Positions 24,920 to 33,639 of a stretch of 64,000 nucleotides of DNA are shown here, piece after piece (the stretch's first letter is position 1; every line of letters begins with the position of its first letter). A program made the position numbers and the translations under genes. The DNA is from Paenibacillus_E qinlingensis (lineage in GTDB: Bacteria; Bacillota; Bacilli; Paenibacillales; NBRC-103111): NCBI RefSeq assembly GCF_028746185.1, contig NZ_JAQIVH010000050.1, positions 1 through 64,000 of the forward strand. The letters run 5' to 3'. The notes under the pieces were generated by a model. It saw only the letters and a program-made list of their open reading frames with translations. It was not told the origin of the DNA and ran no database searches.

Positions 24920-26538
24920 ATGAGAGATTGGAATTCAACCGAGTTGCTTGAAAATTTATTTTTTTCATCAATCCGAATTTATAGCAGTAATAAAAAACAG
25001 GATGAACACATTTTGAGTAAAAGAATCGTTCATCGATATGCCATCTGCCTAATAACTTATGGTACAGGTGTGCTCTCCATCAATGAAGTTACCCATATAG
25101 CGCGGGAAGGGGATATATTCATCTTGTCACCTGGGATGATTGTCGAGGGCACGTCCCAAGGCTTGAATCCGATTTACTATTCAGTTATCTTCTTCTCTTA
25201 CTTGCTAATAAAGAAACATCGTAAAGAATGGCGCATGGAGCAACCCTATTTCCCAATCAGCGGAAAGCATCCAATATCCTCTCAAGATCACACGATCAAA
25301 GATATAATTGAACGTATCTTGGCCACGGGTAAGAACCGCCATATTCACGAGAAGATCGATTTGAAATACCAATTGCACAACCTACTTACTAAACTTATGG
25401 CAGGCACCAGTTCACAAGAGAGCGAACCTGAGACACCAATTGGCATGGAACATGCACTCGCATTCATAAACGAGAACTATACGAAGGAACTTAAAATTGG
25501 TCAGCTAGCGCAAATTGCAGGCTATAGTATCAATCATTTTACAAGAACCTTTAAGCATCTGATGAAAATGACACCAACGGAATATTTTTTACAACAGCGT
25601 ATCCGAAAAGCAAAACAACTGCTTTTTTCTCCAGTGAAAATCAAAGAGGTGGCTCAACAAGTCGGTTATAAAGACGAGCATATTTCAGTAGAGCTTTTAA
25701 GAAAGAGGCCGGTGTCGCTCCTACCATATACATGAAAGACCAAAATCGTCGAATTGCCGCGCTGTACTATGGCCTTGATGATTATCTCATGACGCTTGGT
25801 CTTCATCCTGTTGCTGTTCTGTCCTATCAATACCGGGTATCCCAAAGTTATCCTGTTCCTTCGTTTGAATCCATAAATCAGGACGCCGTCCGTCTGGAAA
25901 GCATTAAACTGAATTATGATAAGCTGATTCAAACCAAGCCCGACTTCATCCTGACCAGCGATCGTTTGGAAATGGACGATACATTGAAACGTATAGCACC
26001 TACGATCGTGTTAAGGCACTCGAATGATTATGATCAACTGTTGACCTATTTAGCTGGGATTTTGGGTAAAGAATCGCAGGCGGTGTCCTGGAAAGATACA
26101 TATGCCGAACACAGAAATAGGCTTCAACATAAAATCACAACAAAATGGGGTTCTCAAACCGCATATTATATCCGAGTTAGTTCTGGTTTCTATCGTATTT
26201 ATGGCACGCTCAATCAGACTGGAACGCTGCTCCATCATGATCTTGGTCTGATGCTTCCAGCCGAATTCCCACGTACGGAATGGGCGATCGATTTTCAACT
26301 ATCCGAATTAAAGCTGTTTAATCCGGATCATATTTTTTTAATGACGGATCCTACGGAAAGTGCTAGACAGCGGCTGCAGCAGCTTATGTTATCTGAGGAA
26401 TGGTTAGCTTTGGATGCGGTAAGAAAACATCAAGTTTACGATGCAAGCGATTTGCTCTTCAAAACGTTAGGACCAACTGGTCGACTATGGGCAATGAATC
26501 AAGTTGCAGATCACTTACAGATCGATAAGGTGAAATAG
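24920..26538 (+). pseudogene. AraC-type regulator fused to FecB-like binding domain, broken by a frameshift (Btr-like)
   Basis: The first frame (24920-25735) encodes an AraC regulator with N-terminal domain (about 1-165) and two HTH motifs (IGQLAQIAGYSINHFTRTF and IKEVAQQVGY). At about 25683 the sequence reads GAGCATATTTCAG, and one missing base shifts the expected DEHYFSRAFKKEAG into another frame. That frame continues through the next open frame (25732-26538) as a periplasmic-binding-protein fold with DFILTSDRLEMDDTLKRIAPTI. Together they match one-component regulators such as Bacillus Btr, which sense a ferric siderophore and activate its uptake genes. The adjoining Fur-boxed lipoprotein fits as target. 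A single-base sequencing error is the main alternative to true decay. Confidence 0.75.
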
Positions 26539-26560
26539 TTCAAGGGAATACAGTGAGATA

Positions 26561-26608
26561 ATCCATTGAGCAAGTCTATGCACCCTTTTATAATGATAAT
26601 GATTATTA
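26561..26608 (+). promoter_or_regulatory. Promoter with overlapping Fur box
   Basis: TTGAGC, a 17-bp spacer and TATAAT (about 26589-26594) form a promoter. The 7-1-7 element TGATAAT-G-ATTATTA (26594-26608) differs by one base from the symmetric Fur consensus TGATAATnATTATCA and covers the transcription start, so iron repression of the following lipoprotein is expected. Confidence 0.8.
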
Positions 26609-26638
26609 TTATTATTTAGGGAGGAAGAAGGAAGACGC

Positions 26639-27634
26639 ATGCTTAGGAACAACTATATGGGATGGATCATGTCCATCATTCTCGTACTTGTATTGTCGGC
26701 TTGCGGTGCCGATACAGGAAAAAGCCAACAAACTCAATCGAGTGCAAGCCCGGCTTCACCTGTAGCTACACCAGCAGCTCCGTCGACGAGAACTATCAAC
26801 CACTTGAAAGGTACAACGGTTATTCCCGCAAAAATCAATAAGATTGTTGTTCTTTCAGCTGCCTATATCGACCATTTGTTAACTATTGGCGAAAAGCCGG
26901 CTGGCGTAAACAATGAAGTCCGCTATGGTGGAGATTACCTGCCTTATTTAGCTAAACAACTGCAAGGTGTTACGCTGGTTGGATCAGCTGACAAGCCTAA
27001 TCTCGAAGCTATTTTGGAAATAAAGCCAGATGTCATTCTCGTTGAGAGCCGTACCGCCGCTACCACTTATGATCAACTTCAAAAAATCGCACCAACGATT
27101 GTGATGGGGAATGAATGGCAGGAGTATGAGAGCGACGTTAACTTTTGGAAAAAAGATATCCTGATGATCGCTGAGATGTATGACAAAGTCGATGTAGCCA
27201 AAGCGAAAATTGCCGAACTCGAGCAAAAGGTAGCGAAAGCACGTGAGCAAATTAAAACATTACCCAACAAGAATATGGCTTACTTGCGCGTTAGAGAAAA
27301 GAATCTTCAGCTTTATGCGCAAAATGGGCATCCGACCAACGTGTTGCTCTATAACGATCTAGGATTTACACCGACTGCACTTACGCCTAAAGATAAACGC
27401 GTTGACTTATCTATGGAAAAAATTCCTGATATCAATGCCGACTTTGTTTTATTAGAAACAGACCCTAACGCTAACGACTTTTTAAAAAACTTAAAAGCAA
27501 GCCCTCTGTGGAAAAATACCCCGGCCGTTATGACAAACAAAATTTATGAAACAGACTCCTTCTGGCTATTTAAAGGATGGGGTGTCATCGGACGTGGGGA
27601 AATTATTGATGAAATCATGAAAATTATTAAGTAA
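26639..27634 (+). CDS. Ferric-siderophore-binding lipoprotein (FecB/FhuD family)
   Basis: The signal peptide ends in lipobox LSAC, followed by a Ser/Ala/Pro-rich linker and a class III periplasmic-binding-protein fold. It shows KINKIVVLSAAYIDHLLTIG, GSADKPNLEAILEIKPDVIL, a long central helix (DKVDVAKAKIAELEQKV) and WGVIGRGEIIDEIMKII. This lipoprotein would capture a ferric siderophore outside the membrane and hand it to an ABC permease. No permease or ATPase gene follows, so it must share a transporter encoded elsewhere. GGGAGGAAGAAGG precedes the ATG. A Fur box lies in its promoter. Confidence 0.9.
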   Translation: MLRNNYMGWIMSIILVLVLSACGADTGKSQQTQSSASPASPVATPAAPSTRTINHLKGTTVIPAKINKIVVLSAAYIDHLLTIGEKPAGVNNEVRYGGDYLPYLAKQLQGVTLVGSADKPNLEAILEIKPDVILVESRTAATTYDQLQKIAPTIVMGNEWQEYESDVNFWKKDILMIAEMYDKVDVAKAKIAELEQKVAKAREQIKTLPNKNMAYLRVREKNLQLYAQNGHPTNVLLYNDLGFTPTALTPKDKRVDLSMEKIPDINADFVLLETDPNANDFLKNLKASPLWKNTPAVMTNKIYETDSFWLFKGWGVIGRGEIIDEIMKIIK

Positions 27635-27657
27635 TGATGACCAATGAGGATACAAGC

Positions 27658-28440
27658 ATGGATGATCTCACTTCTTCCTTGCGAAAATATTTCGTAACAA
27701 CGCTCCGCGACTACGAAAAATCGTCTTACTCCTATTCAGTGATGAGTCTATTGGAGGAAGATTCCATAGCTCACATCCTGAGCGTACAGTCTGCCCAATT
27801 GGGAAATCCTAAACGCATTGTAATAGGTACCTTATTTGCAAAACGATATTCTGTTTTCCTTATGGGACTCCTTGCAGCGGCAAGCCTTCACGATACTTTG
27901 ATCTCGGCATACCCTAAACACGTCCGATTTCGTATAACGCAAGGCGGTGCTATGGCGTACGAGACAGAAATTATGAAAGGATACTCGCTGCCAGCGTGTC
28001 CTGTTCTTGAGCGTGATCTCCAATTTAGTGAATATGTCCAACTTCTGCAAACTCATACAGCACCGCTTTTTCAATCCGTAGCCCTGCATACTGGAACTAA
28101 CATCAAGGTGATGTGGGCACTAGTTTCGCATAACCTGCAACAACTCTATATCCGATTGGAGTCCGATCAGAAGCATTGGCAAACCGAGCACCGCTTAAAA
28201 CTCATACGAAGAGATCGAGTTCTCTTGTTCGAACCGCTACATGGCAATCTGTTAGCAGTTAAACTGCGCGTTTTCAAGCACCCGGATTGGCATGGCCCAG
28301 ACTTCTATTTACGGCCATACTGTTGCTTAGCTTATCAAATTGATTCTAGCGCAGAGACTCGTGATTATTGCACAACCTGTCCTAAACTAGATTCAGAAGA
28401 AAGAATGCATCTGCTAAATTCTTCAGATAACCCGCAGTAA
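27658..28440 (+). CDS. FhuF-like ferric-siderophore reductase ([2Fe-2S])
   Basis: The C-terminus carries CCLAYQI-x8-YCTTCPK, the CC-x(n)-CxxC cysteine arrangement that holds the [2Fe-2S] cluster of FhuF-type reductases, which release iron from imported siderophores in the cytoplasm. The frame can start at 27634, overlapping the previous stop, but TGAGGAT precedes the ATG at 27658 (MDDLTSSL), which I use (260 residues). Its position directly after a Fur-regulated siderophore-binding lipoprotein supports the role. A bidirectional terminator follows. Confidence 0.82.
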   Translation: MDDLTSSLRKYFVTTLRDYEKSSYSYSVMSLLEEDSIAHILSVQSAQLGNPKRIVIGTLFAKRYSVFLMGLLAAASLHDTLISAYPKHVRFRITQGGAMAYETEIMKGYSLPACPVLERDLQFSEYVQLLQTHTAPLFQSVALHTGTNIKVMWALVSHNLQQLYIRLESDQKHWQTEHRLKLIRRDRVLLFEPLHGNLLAVKLRVFKHPDWHGPDFYLRPYCCLAYQIDSSAETRDYCTTCPKLDSEERMHLLNSSDNPQ

Positions 28441-28445
28441 TAAGA

Positions 28446-28478
28446 TGAACAAAAGAGGCTCCAATGGAGCCTCTTTTG
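28446..28478. terminator. Bidirectional Rho-independent terminator
   Basis: AAAAGAGGCTCCA and TGGAGCCTCTTTT form a near-perfect hairpin with A and T tails on both sides, between the FhuF-like gene and the convergent MFS gene. Confidence 0.88.
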
Positions 28479-28566
28479 TCTTTCCCCTAAACTGCATAAG
28501 AACTGATTGATCCTAACTGGTTCCCTATATGTACATAGATTTTAGTTAACGTCTTGTTTTTATGAG

Positions 28567-29805
28567 TTAGATGACTTCTTTTCTCTTATACAAATGTACG
28601 TATAAAATAAGTCCGGTTATGGCACATAATGCTGCACATAATCCAATAAAGCCGTAGCCAGCTTGAAGTCCTCGAAGCAAGCTTGTTGGCGAATCCTCAC
28701 CAACCATATGTTTAACGAGCCCCGTGATTCCCCCGATGAGATAATTGCCTATTACGCTGCCTATTCCCATCAACGTTACCGTAAATGTAATAACCGTATC
28801 ACTACCCTTCGGATATCGCTTGGCAATAAAAGCCATTACTGTTGGATAAATCATCGCAATGCCTATACCCGAAGCAGCAAACAGGAACGCGACACTTTCA
28901 CCACCTAATATGGCAAATAAAGTGCATATCGCGGAAAATCCTGAAGAAATAATAAGAGATAATACAAACCCTATCCGGTCTGTTAGTGGACCAAGAATTA
29001 GTCGGGCCATCGCAAAGCATAAGAAAAAGATCGACAACATACCGGAAGCATTAACCGTATCCCAGCTATAAGCTTTCTCCAGGAAGTTAACGAGCCAGCC
29101 GCCTACGGCCAATTCGGATACAACGCCAAAAGTAAGCACCAGCACCATTAACCATAATACCCGGTCTTTTAACAAAACTTTTAAAGGAATACGATCTTCA
29201 TGTGAGATGTCATCTCCCGGGAACTTACTGAACAGTGCAATTACAATCGGGATCACAGACAATAGCAGCATCACCAGGTACATCCCGCGCCAATCCAGTG
29301 TGTGGCCAGCAATCGTCACTTTCATAAGGCCAGTTGCAATAAGTGGAGCGACAGTTGAACTTAAGCCGTAAAAGCCATGCGTCATATTCATCATCATGCC
29401 CGTGTTTTTCACGAAAATCCGAGCGCTTAGAATCGCGAGGCCAATCTCTAACATCCCATTGCCGATATACATCAGGAAATACGATGCCGAGAACAACGTA
29501 TAGTAATGGGAGAAATAAATAAGGATACCAGATCCAGCCATAGAGGCGAACGCGGCGACAGTGACCCATTTAATCCCCCATTTTTTGGTCAAATAAGCTG
29601 TAAATGAACAGGCTATCAAATAACCTAGGGCATTCAAAGATAATAAAGTGCCGAGCTGGGATTCATTCAACATAAAGTCGAATTGAATACGTGGGATTGC
29701 TGGACCTTTAATATTTTCCGAGAACCCGAAGATGACAAATCCAATAAAAATGGTTGCCAGCTGCATGGCGTAAATTTTATTGAACTTGCTTACATTTTTT
29801 TTCAT
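28567..29805 (-). CDS. MFS transporter, FHS-type (FucP-like)
   Basis: The 412-residue protein has about 12 membrane helices. The N-terminal GFVIFGFSENIKGPAIPRIQ, the ILSARIFVKNTGMMMNMTHGFYGLSSTVAPL block with its His-Gly motif, and the long central loop after ALFSKFPGDD place it in the FHS/FucP-like branch of the major facilitator superfamily, which often moves sugars with protons. The substrate is not visible. CTAGGAG precedes the start. It is monocistronic between terminators. Confidence 0.8.
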   Translation of the reverse strand: MKKNVSKFNKIYAMQLATIFIGFVIFGFSENIKGPAIPRIQFDFMLNESQLGTLLSLNALGYLIACSFTAYLTKKWGIKWVTVAAFASMAGSGILIYFSHYYTLFSASYFLMYIGNGMLEIGLAILSARIFVKNTGMMMNMTHGFYGLSSTVAPLIATGLMKVTIAGHTLDWRGMYLVMLLLSVIPIVIALFSKFPGDDISHEDRIPLKVLLKDRVLWLMVLVLTFGVVSELAVGGWLVNFLEKAYSWDTVNASGMLSIFFLCFAMARLILGPLTDRIGFVLSLIISSGFSAICTLFAILGGESVAFLFAASGIGIAMIYPTVMAFIAKRYPKGSDTVITFTVTLMGIGSVIGNYLIGGITGLVKHMVGEDSPTSLLRGLQAGYGFIGLCAALCAITGLILYVHLYKRKEVI

Positions 29806-29916
29806 TCTTGGTGTACTCCTAGCTTGTTATTTTTTCTGGATTCCATGCATGTGATGTAACAAAGCATAAGCCAATATTCTATCAAATGGAATTTTTTTTT
29901 ATTACATAAAATTTTA

Positions 29917-29951
29917 AAGGCGCATTCACCACAAAAGTGAATGCGCCCTAG
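29917..29951 (-). terminator. Terminator of the IT-superfamily-like transporter gene
   Basis: On the minus strand GGCGCATTCAC and GTGAATGCGCC pair perfectly (11 bp) around TTTTGTG, followed by TTTAAAATTTT. It lies 38 bp after the stop at 29989. Confidence 0.85.
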
Positions 29952-29988
29952 CTATTCAAGCCACTGTTCTTTCGCGTCTATCATATCC

Positions 29989-31353
29989 CTATCCCGACGA
30001 CACAACAACCATCAAATAAATAATCAGCACGATCGCCATACAACCAGCGAATTTATAATTCGGCACAGTCACTTCAAATACCGGCTTCTTAAACAGACCA
30101 GCCAGCAAATTGTTCACGGCCGAGGCAGGTGATATGGGATTGGACAAGCTCCAACTTCCGAGCAGCAGCACGGCGAAATATATCGGACTAATCTGCACGC
30201 TCACCGGATCTATGCCACCAGCAAGAATGGTTACTGGCACGATCGGGTGAAGACCAATTAACGATGTTCCCGCAATTAGTGCCACTGTTAGTAGCGAGAA
30301 TGTTAAGGATATCGACAAAGGGATATGCGCTAGCATTGCCGGAATCGAGGATCCGAACTTGGTTGCACCTATGGAACCGCTGAAGAAGCCAGCAGCCAAA
30401 AACAGGGTGATTTCCTTCTGCAAGGCAGGTAACGTGACGGTAACATGATTCTTCAACCCTTGTCTGTATACGGCCAACGATCCCTTAGCGATGCACCAAA
30501 TTAGCGGAAACCATACAGCCGCTATACAAATTAACATCACCATCGGCAGCTCGACCAATCGCTCCAATAGGAATATGGCGATTATTGCGGTTATTAAGTA
30601 TATGCCGAGCCCTACCGGGAAAACTGCACTCCTCAGCTTCTCAGCCTGTTCCTCTTGAGGTGGCTCCGGTTCTGTCTTCCGCAGCTCCCGGTAATCGACT
30701 GCCAAGCTTACTACAAGGCTTAGGAAGGCCAATCCAAGCAAATAAAGAAGTACGGAAGACCAAGCTAAATTAAGCGCCGAAGTTACAAGCGTCATCGCAG
30801 CAAAATAGGGCGACCATAGAATCGCCCCCGCAAATCCCCGGTTTAGCGCATTGGCAAGCAGCCTGGACATACCGGGTTGCGGCTTTACAAAAACCATTTG
30901 ATATACGACAGGGATCGAACCCACGTTGATAAACACGCCCATGATCTGTGTAAGAAACTGCGTTCCTATGAATAAAGCTGCTTTGCTGCGAAAGTTTTCT
31001 TGGTAGAAACGTTTCAAGGCTTCGACGTATTCGGGAAGTCGGACTGGAATCCCAAACAGCGGTGCGAATATGAACAACGTAACGATCGTCACATTAATTT
31101 CCGCCGACTCAAACCAAACCGACGCCTCCACTTTTTGAAGCACCATAAGGACTATCCCTACAACCATAAAGAATACCGTCAGCCAGAGCGTTAACCCTTT
31201 AAGATTCGGTAACAATACTACGATTGCTAAAAAGACAAGACATCCCAGTACAGGAGTAAGCATCTCCAGCTCTGTAAGCTGCTGTACAATATAAACCGCG
31301 GCAATGGCGAATATGATGGATCTCTCCATTGCCGCTTTAACTGCGGATTTCAT
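29989..31353 (-). CDS. Polytopic membrane protein, ion-transporter (IT) superfamily-like
   Basis: The 454-residue protein has 10-12 hydrophobic helices with an internal repeat. Each half includes a region resembling the re-entrant segments of DcuC/CitM/ArsB-like carriers, such as FINVGSIPVVYQM in the first half and SLIGLHPIVPVTILAGGIDP and SWSLSNPISPASAVNNLLAG in the second. A secondary carrier for an organic acid or anion is likely. The exact family and substrate are not recognised. It is followed by a strong terminator and preceded by AGAGGGCGG. Confidence 0.65.
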   Translation of the reverse strand: MKSAVKAAMERSIIFAIAAVYIVQQLTELEMLTPVLGCLVFLAIVVLLPNLKGLTLWLTVFFMVVGIVLMVLQKVEASVWFESAEINVTIVTLFIFAPLFGIPVRLPEYVEALKRFYQENFRSKAALFIGTQFLTQIMGVFINVGSIPVVYQMVFVKPQPGMSRLLANALNRGFAGAILWSPYFAAMTLVTSALNLAWSSVLLYLLGLAFLSLVVSLAVDYRELRKTEPEPPQEEQAEKLRSAVFPVGLGIYLITAIIAIFLLERLVELPMVMLICIAAVWFPLIWCIAKGSLAVYRQGLKNHVTVTLPALQKEITLFLAAGFFSGSIGATKFGSSIPAMLAHIPLSISLTFSLLTVALIAGTSLIGLHPIVPVTILAGGIDPVSVQISPIYFAVLLLGSWSLSNPISPASAVNNLLAGLFKKPVFEVTVPNYKFAGCMAIVLIIYLMVVVSSG

Positions 31354-31381
31354 CCGATCCGCCCTCTTTCACTTAACATCA

Positions 31382-32152
31382 TTAATTAAATTGCCAGCAG
31401 CTTAAACTTAAGTTGCCGTATTGATAGCTGCGGTGAAGCAGCTTCGCCTGGCGATTGGAGTCACCAGAACCCATTGCGAGGAACAGCGGAATAAAGTGTT
31501 CATTCGTTGGCACGGCTTCTGGGGCATGGGGAGCCAGTTCATGATATTGAAATAGCGCCTCAGTATCCCATGACTCTAGCTTATTCTGGAGCCAGTTATC
31601 GAACTGCTCAGCCCAAACATCGTTCCCTTCAGACTGCCAATTCAATCTTCTTAAATTGTGGACGGTTCCTCCACTCCCGATAATGAGAATATCCTGTTCC
31701 CTAAGTTCCGACAACGCTTTGCCAATTTGATACTGCTGCTCATTACTCAGATGACGATTCACGGATAGCGCAACAACCGGAATATCCGCTTCCGGATATA
31801 ACAGCTTCAAAACCGCCCAAGCTCCGTGGTCAAGTCCTCTACTCTCATTCAGAACGCTCTGAATACCTTGTTTTTCAAACAGCGCTCGAACATGCTCGCT
31901 TAATGAACGATCGCTTTTAGCCGGGTAGGTCATCGTATAAAGTTCATCCTGAAACCCGCCAAAATCATAAATGGTATCATACGTTTCAGCCGCGCCGACC
32001 GTCTGTACCGACTCTTCCCAGTGAGCGCTAAAGAGCACGATTGCTTTTGGTCTAGGGGTCTGTTCCTTAAATTTCTTTAGTAGTTGTGTATATCCGTTAT
32101 CCTCAAGTACGATCGATGGCGCGCCATGCGCGAAAAAATAGGAAGGCATCAT
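31382..32152 (-). CDS. DODA-type extradiol ring-cleavage dioxygenase family protein
   Basis: The protein matches the YgiD/4,5-DOPA-dioxygenase class III family. It has FFAHGAPSIVLEDNGYT with a metal His, VLFSAHWE, YDFGGFQDELYTMTYP, GLDHGAWAVLKLLYP and a fourth His in GSGGTVHNLRRLNW. These enzymes use Zn or Fe to open catechol rings. The frame can begin at a GTG at 32164 overlapping the esterase stop, but AAGGAG is better placed for the ATG at 32152 (257 residues). It forms an operon with the upstream esterase, divergent from an XRE-cupin regulator. Detoxification or use of a phenolic compound is inferred. Confidence 0.85.
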   Translation of the reverse strand: MMPSYFFAHGAPSIVLEDNGYTQLLKKFKEQTPRPKAIVLFSAHWEESVQTVGAAETYDTIYDFGGFQDELYTMTYPAKSDRSLSEHVRALFEKQGIQSVLNESRGLDHGAWAVLKLLYPEADIPVVALSVNRHLSNEQQYQIGKALSELREQDILIIGSGGTVHNLRRLNWQSEGNDVWAEQFDNWLQNKLESWDTEALFQYHELAPHAPEAVPTNEHFIPLFLAMGSGDSNRQAKLLHRSYQYGNLSLSCWQFN

Positions 32153-32160
32153 ATCCTTAT

Positions 32161-32820
32161 TCACTCCTTAGTTGTCGTTAATCCAGCTTCTTGATTAAGC
32201 CAATTCAAGAAATCAAATTGGTTTTCCTCCGAAACCCCATGGTCCGTGGGGTATAAATGGAAACTTAGGCGTGGTGTCTGACCCTTGAAATACGCCGCTG
32301 TCTCGTGACCGATTCGAACCGGAAATACGGAATCATACTCGCCATGGGAAATAAACACTGATACGTCCTGCACACTTCGCAGTGGATACTCCTTCTTCAC
32401 AAAGTCAGGAACGTACCCATTCAGCGCAACAATCCCGCTCAGCTCATCTCCCATCGTAAGTGCAAGTGTCATCGACAGAATAGCACCTTGGCTAAAACCA
32501 AGCAAATACCGTTGGCCTGGATCGATTGGATACTTTTCCGCCACATCGCGTATGAATGCTTGGAGTTCTTTAACCGCTTCGTCAAACATCTCACGAATCG
32601 GATTGCCGAGACTTTTCAAATCATAATACTGGTAACCCGCTCCAAGCCGTAAATTACCTCGAATACCGATGATGATGAAATCATCAGCCAACGGAGCGAC
32701 CAAACCGAACATATTCTTTTCATTGGAGCCTTTGCCATGCAGGGTAAATATCACTGGATATTTCCTGTCTGGGTCCATTTTTGCCGGTAGTTGAACGTCA
32801 TATTGATAAAATGGATTCAT
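32161..32820 (-). CDS. Phospholipase/carboxylesterase-family alpha/beta hydrolase
   Basis: The 220-residue protein has the small carboxylesterase layout: oxyanion loop FTLHGKGSNEKN, nucleophile GFSQGAILS, acid in SHGEYDSVFP and His in TDHGVSEEN. The frame reaches 32892, but TAAGGAGG stands in front of the ATG at 32820 (MNPFYQYDV), which I use. This family is often found beside DODA- or glyoxalase-like dioxygenases in MhqD-type quinone/hydroquinone detoxification loci, so a role in aromatic-compound stress is plausible. Confidence 0.85.
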   Translation of the reverse strand: MNPFYQYDVQLPAKMDPDRKYPVIFTLHGKGSNEKNMFGLVAPLADDFIIIGIRGNLRLGAGYQYYDLKSLGNPIREMFDEAVKELQAFIRDVAEKYPIDPGQRYLLGFSQGAILSMTLALTMGDELSGIVALNGYVPDFVKKEYPLRSVQDVSVFISHGEYDSVFPVRIGHETAAYFKGQTPRLSFHLYPTDHGVSEENQFDFLNWLNQEAGLTTTKE

Positions 32821-32891
32821 AATAATCCTCCTTAGATAGTAAGTTATGCTTTGTGTTTGTTCATAATAAGACGGTCGATAAGTATCAATCA

Positions 32892-33005
32892 TAAATATTA
32901 GTAATAGAGAAATAAATTTTATACGACTAATTTAAAACGAAATACATTGACCTGTCAATATGAAAATTGCTAATATAAAATTATATTCTTTATTACTAAT
33001 ATTTA
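32892..33005. promoter_or_regulatory. Pair of 15-bp inverted operator-like sites in a divergent promoter
   Basis: TAAATATTAGTAATA at 32892-32906 is the exact reverse complement of TATTACTAATATTTA at 32991-33005. One copy lies before the esterase-dioxygenase operon and the other before the XRE-cupin gene, 84 bp apart. They are good candidates for binding sites of the adjacent regulator controlling both directions. Confidence 0.65.
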
Positions 33006-33018
33006 GAGGTGGATTAGG

Positions 33019-33570
33019 ATGGATATCGGCTCCACGATACGAGCGATTCGCAAGAGAAAAAATATTACCATCGCTCAAATTTGCGAAGAAACCGGTTTGT
33101 CCCAAGGCTTCATGAGCCAAGTTGAAACGAATAAAACTTCCCCATCCATAGCAACGCTGGAAAATATAGCGCAGTCTTTGAATGTACCTTTAGCTTATTT
33201 GCTCCTAAAGAAAGAAGATCGCATGCATATTGTTCGAAAGAATGAGCGAAGAATCACAACAAGCGGCTCCGAAAATTTGAAGGTGGAGCACCTGAGCTCC
33301 ACTAAGAACGTCAAAATGAGGCTTGTCGAATTCCCTCCAGGGAGTTCAACGGGAGACGTGCCTCATGCTCATGAAGGTGAAGAGGTTCATGTTGTTGTTA
33401 AAGGAAGCATATACGCAGAACAGGGAGAGGATACAGCTGAATTCGGAGAGGGCGATTCGTTCAGTTGGAACGCATGCACACCCCATGTGGTAAGAAATAT
33501 AGGGGAAGATACGGCAATTGTTCTTATCGCCATTTATACAGAAAGCGACGGCGGACAAGAACTTCTCTAA
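33019..33570 (+). CDS. XRE-family regulator with C-terminal cupin domain
   Basis: The 183-residue protein has an N-terminal helix-turn-helix (about 5-65, including ITIAQICEETGLSQGFMSQVETN) and a C-terminal cupin (about 105-180, with HAHEGEEVHVVVKGS and WNACTPHVVRN). Such PuuR-like regulators sense small metabolites in the cupin pocket. GAGGTGG precedes the ATG. It is divergent from the esterase and dioxygenase genes and shares a promoter region with matching inverted sites, so it probably represses them and itself. Confidence 0.9.
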   Translation: MDIGSTIRAIRKRKNITIAQICEETGLSQGFMSQVETNKTSPSIATLENIAQSLNVPLAYLLLKKEDRMHIVRKNERRITTSGSENLKVEHLSSTKNVKMRLVEFPPGSSTGDVPHAHEGEEVHVVVKGSIYAEQGEDTAEFGEGDSFSWNACTPHVVRNIGEDTAIVLIAIYTESDGGQELL

Positions 33571-33578
33571 TAAAAGAA

Positions 33579-33631
33579 TGATGACCCGTAAGATGGACAC
33601 TTAGAACCAAGTGCCTCTTACGGGTCATTTC
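33579..33631. terminator. Bidirectional terminator between XRE-cupin and stalk-protein genes
   Basis: ATGACCCGTAAGA pairs with TCTTACGGGTCAT across a 24-base loop that includes a smaller CACTTAGAACCAAGTG hairpin. TTTCG follows on the plus strand. Confidence 0.75.
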
Positions 33632-33639
33632 GTGATTGA

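Noticed and set aside
26590..26617. TTA/ATT microsatellite
   Set aside because: The AT-rich run is better explained by overlapping promoter -10 and Fur box.
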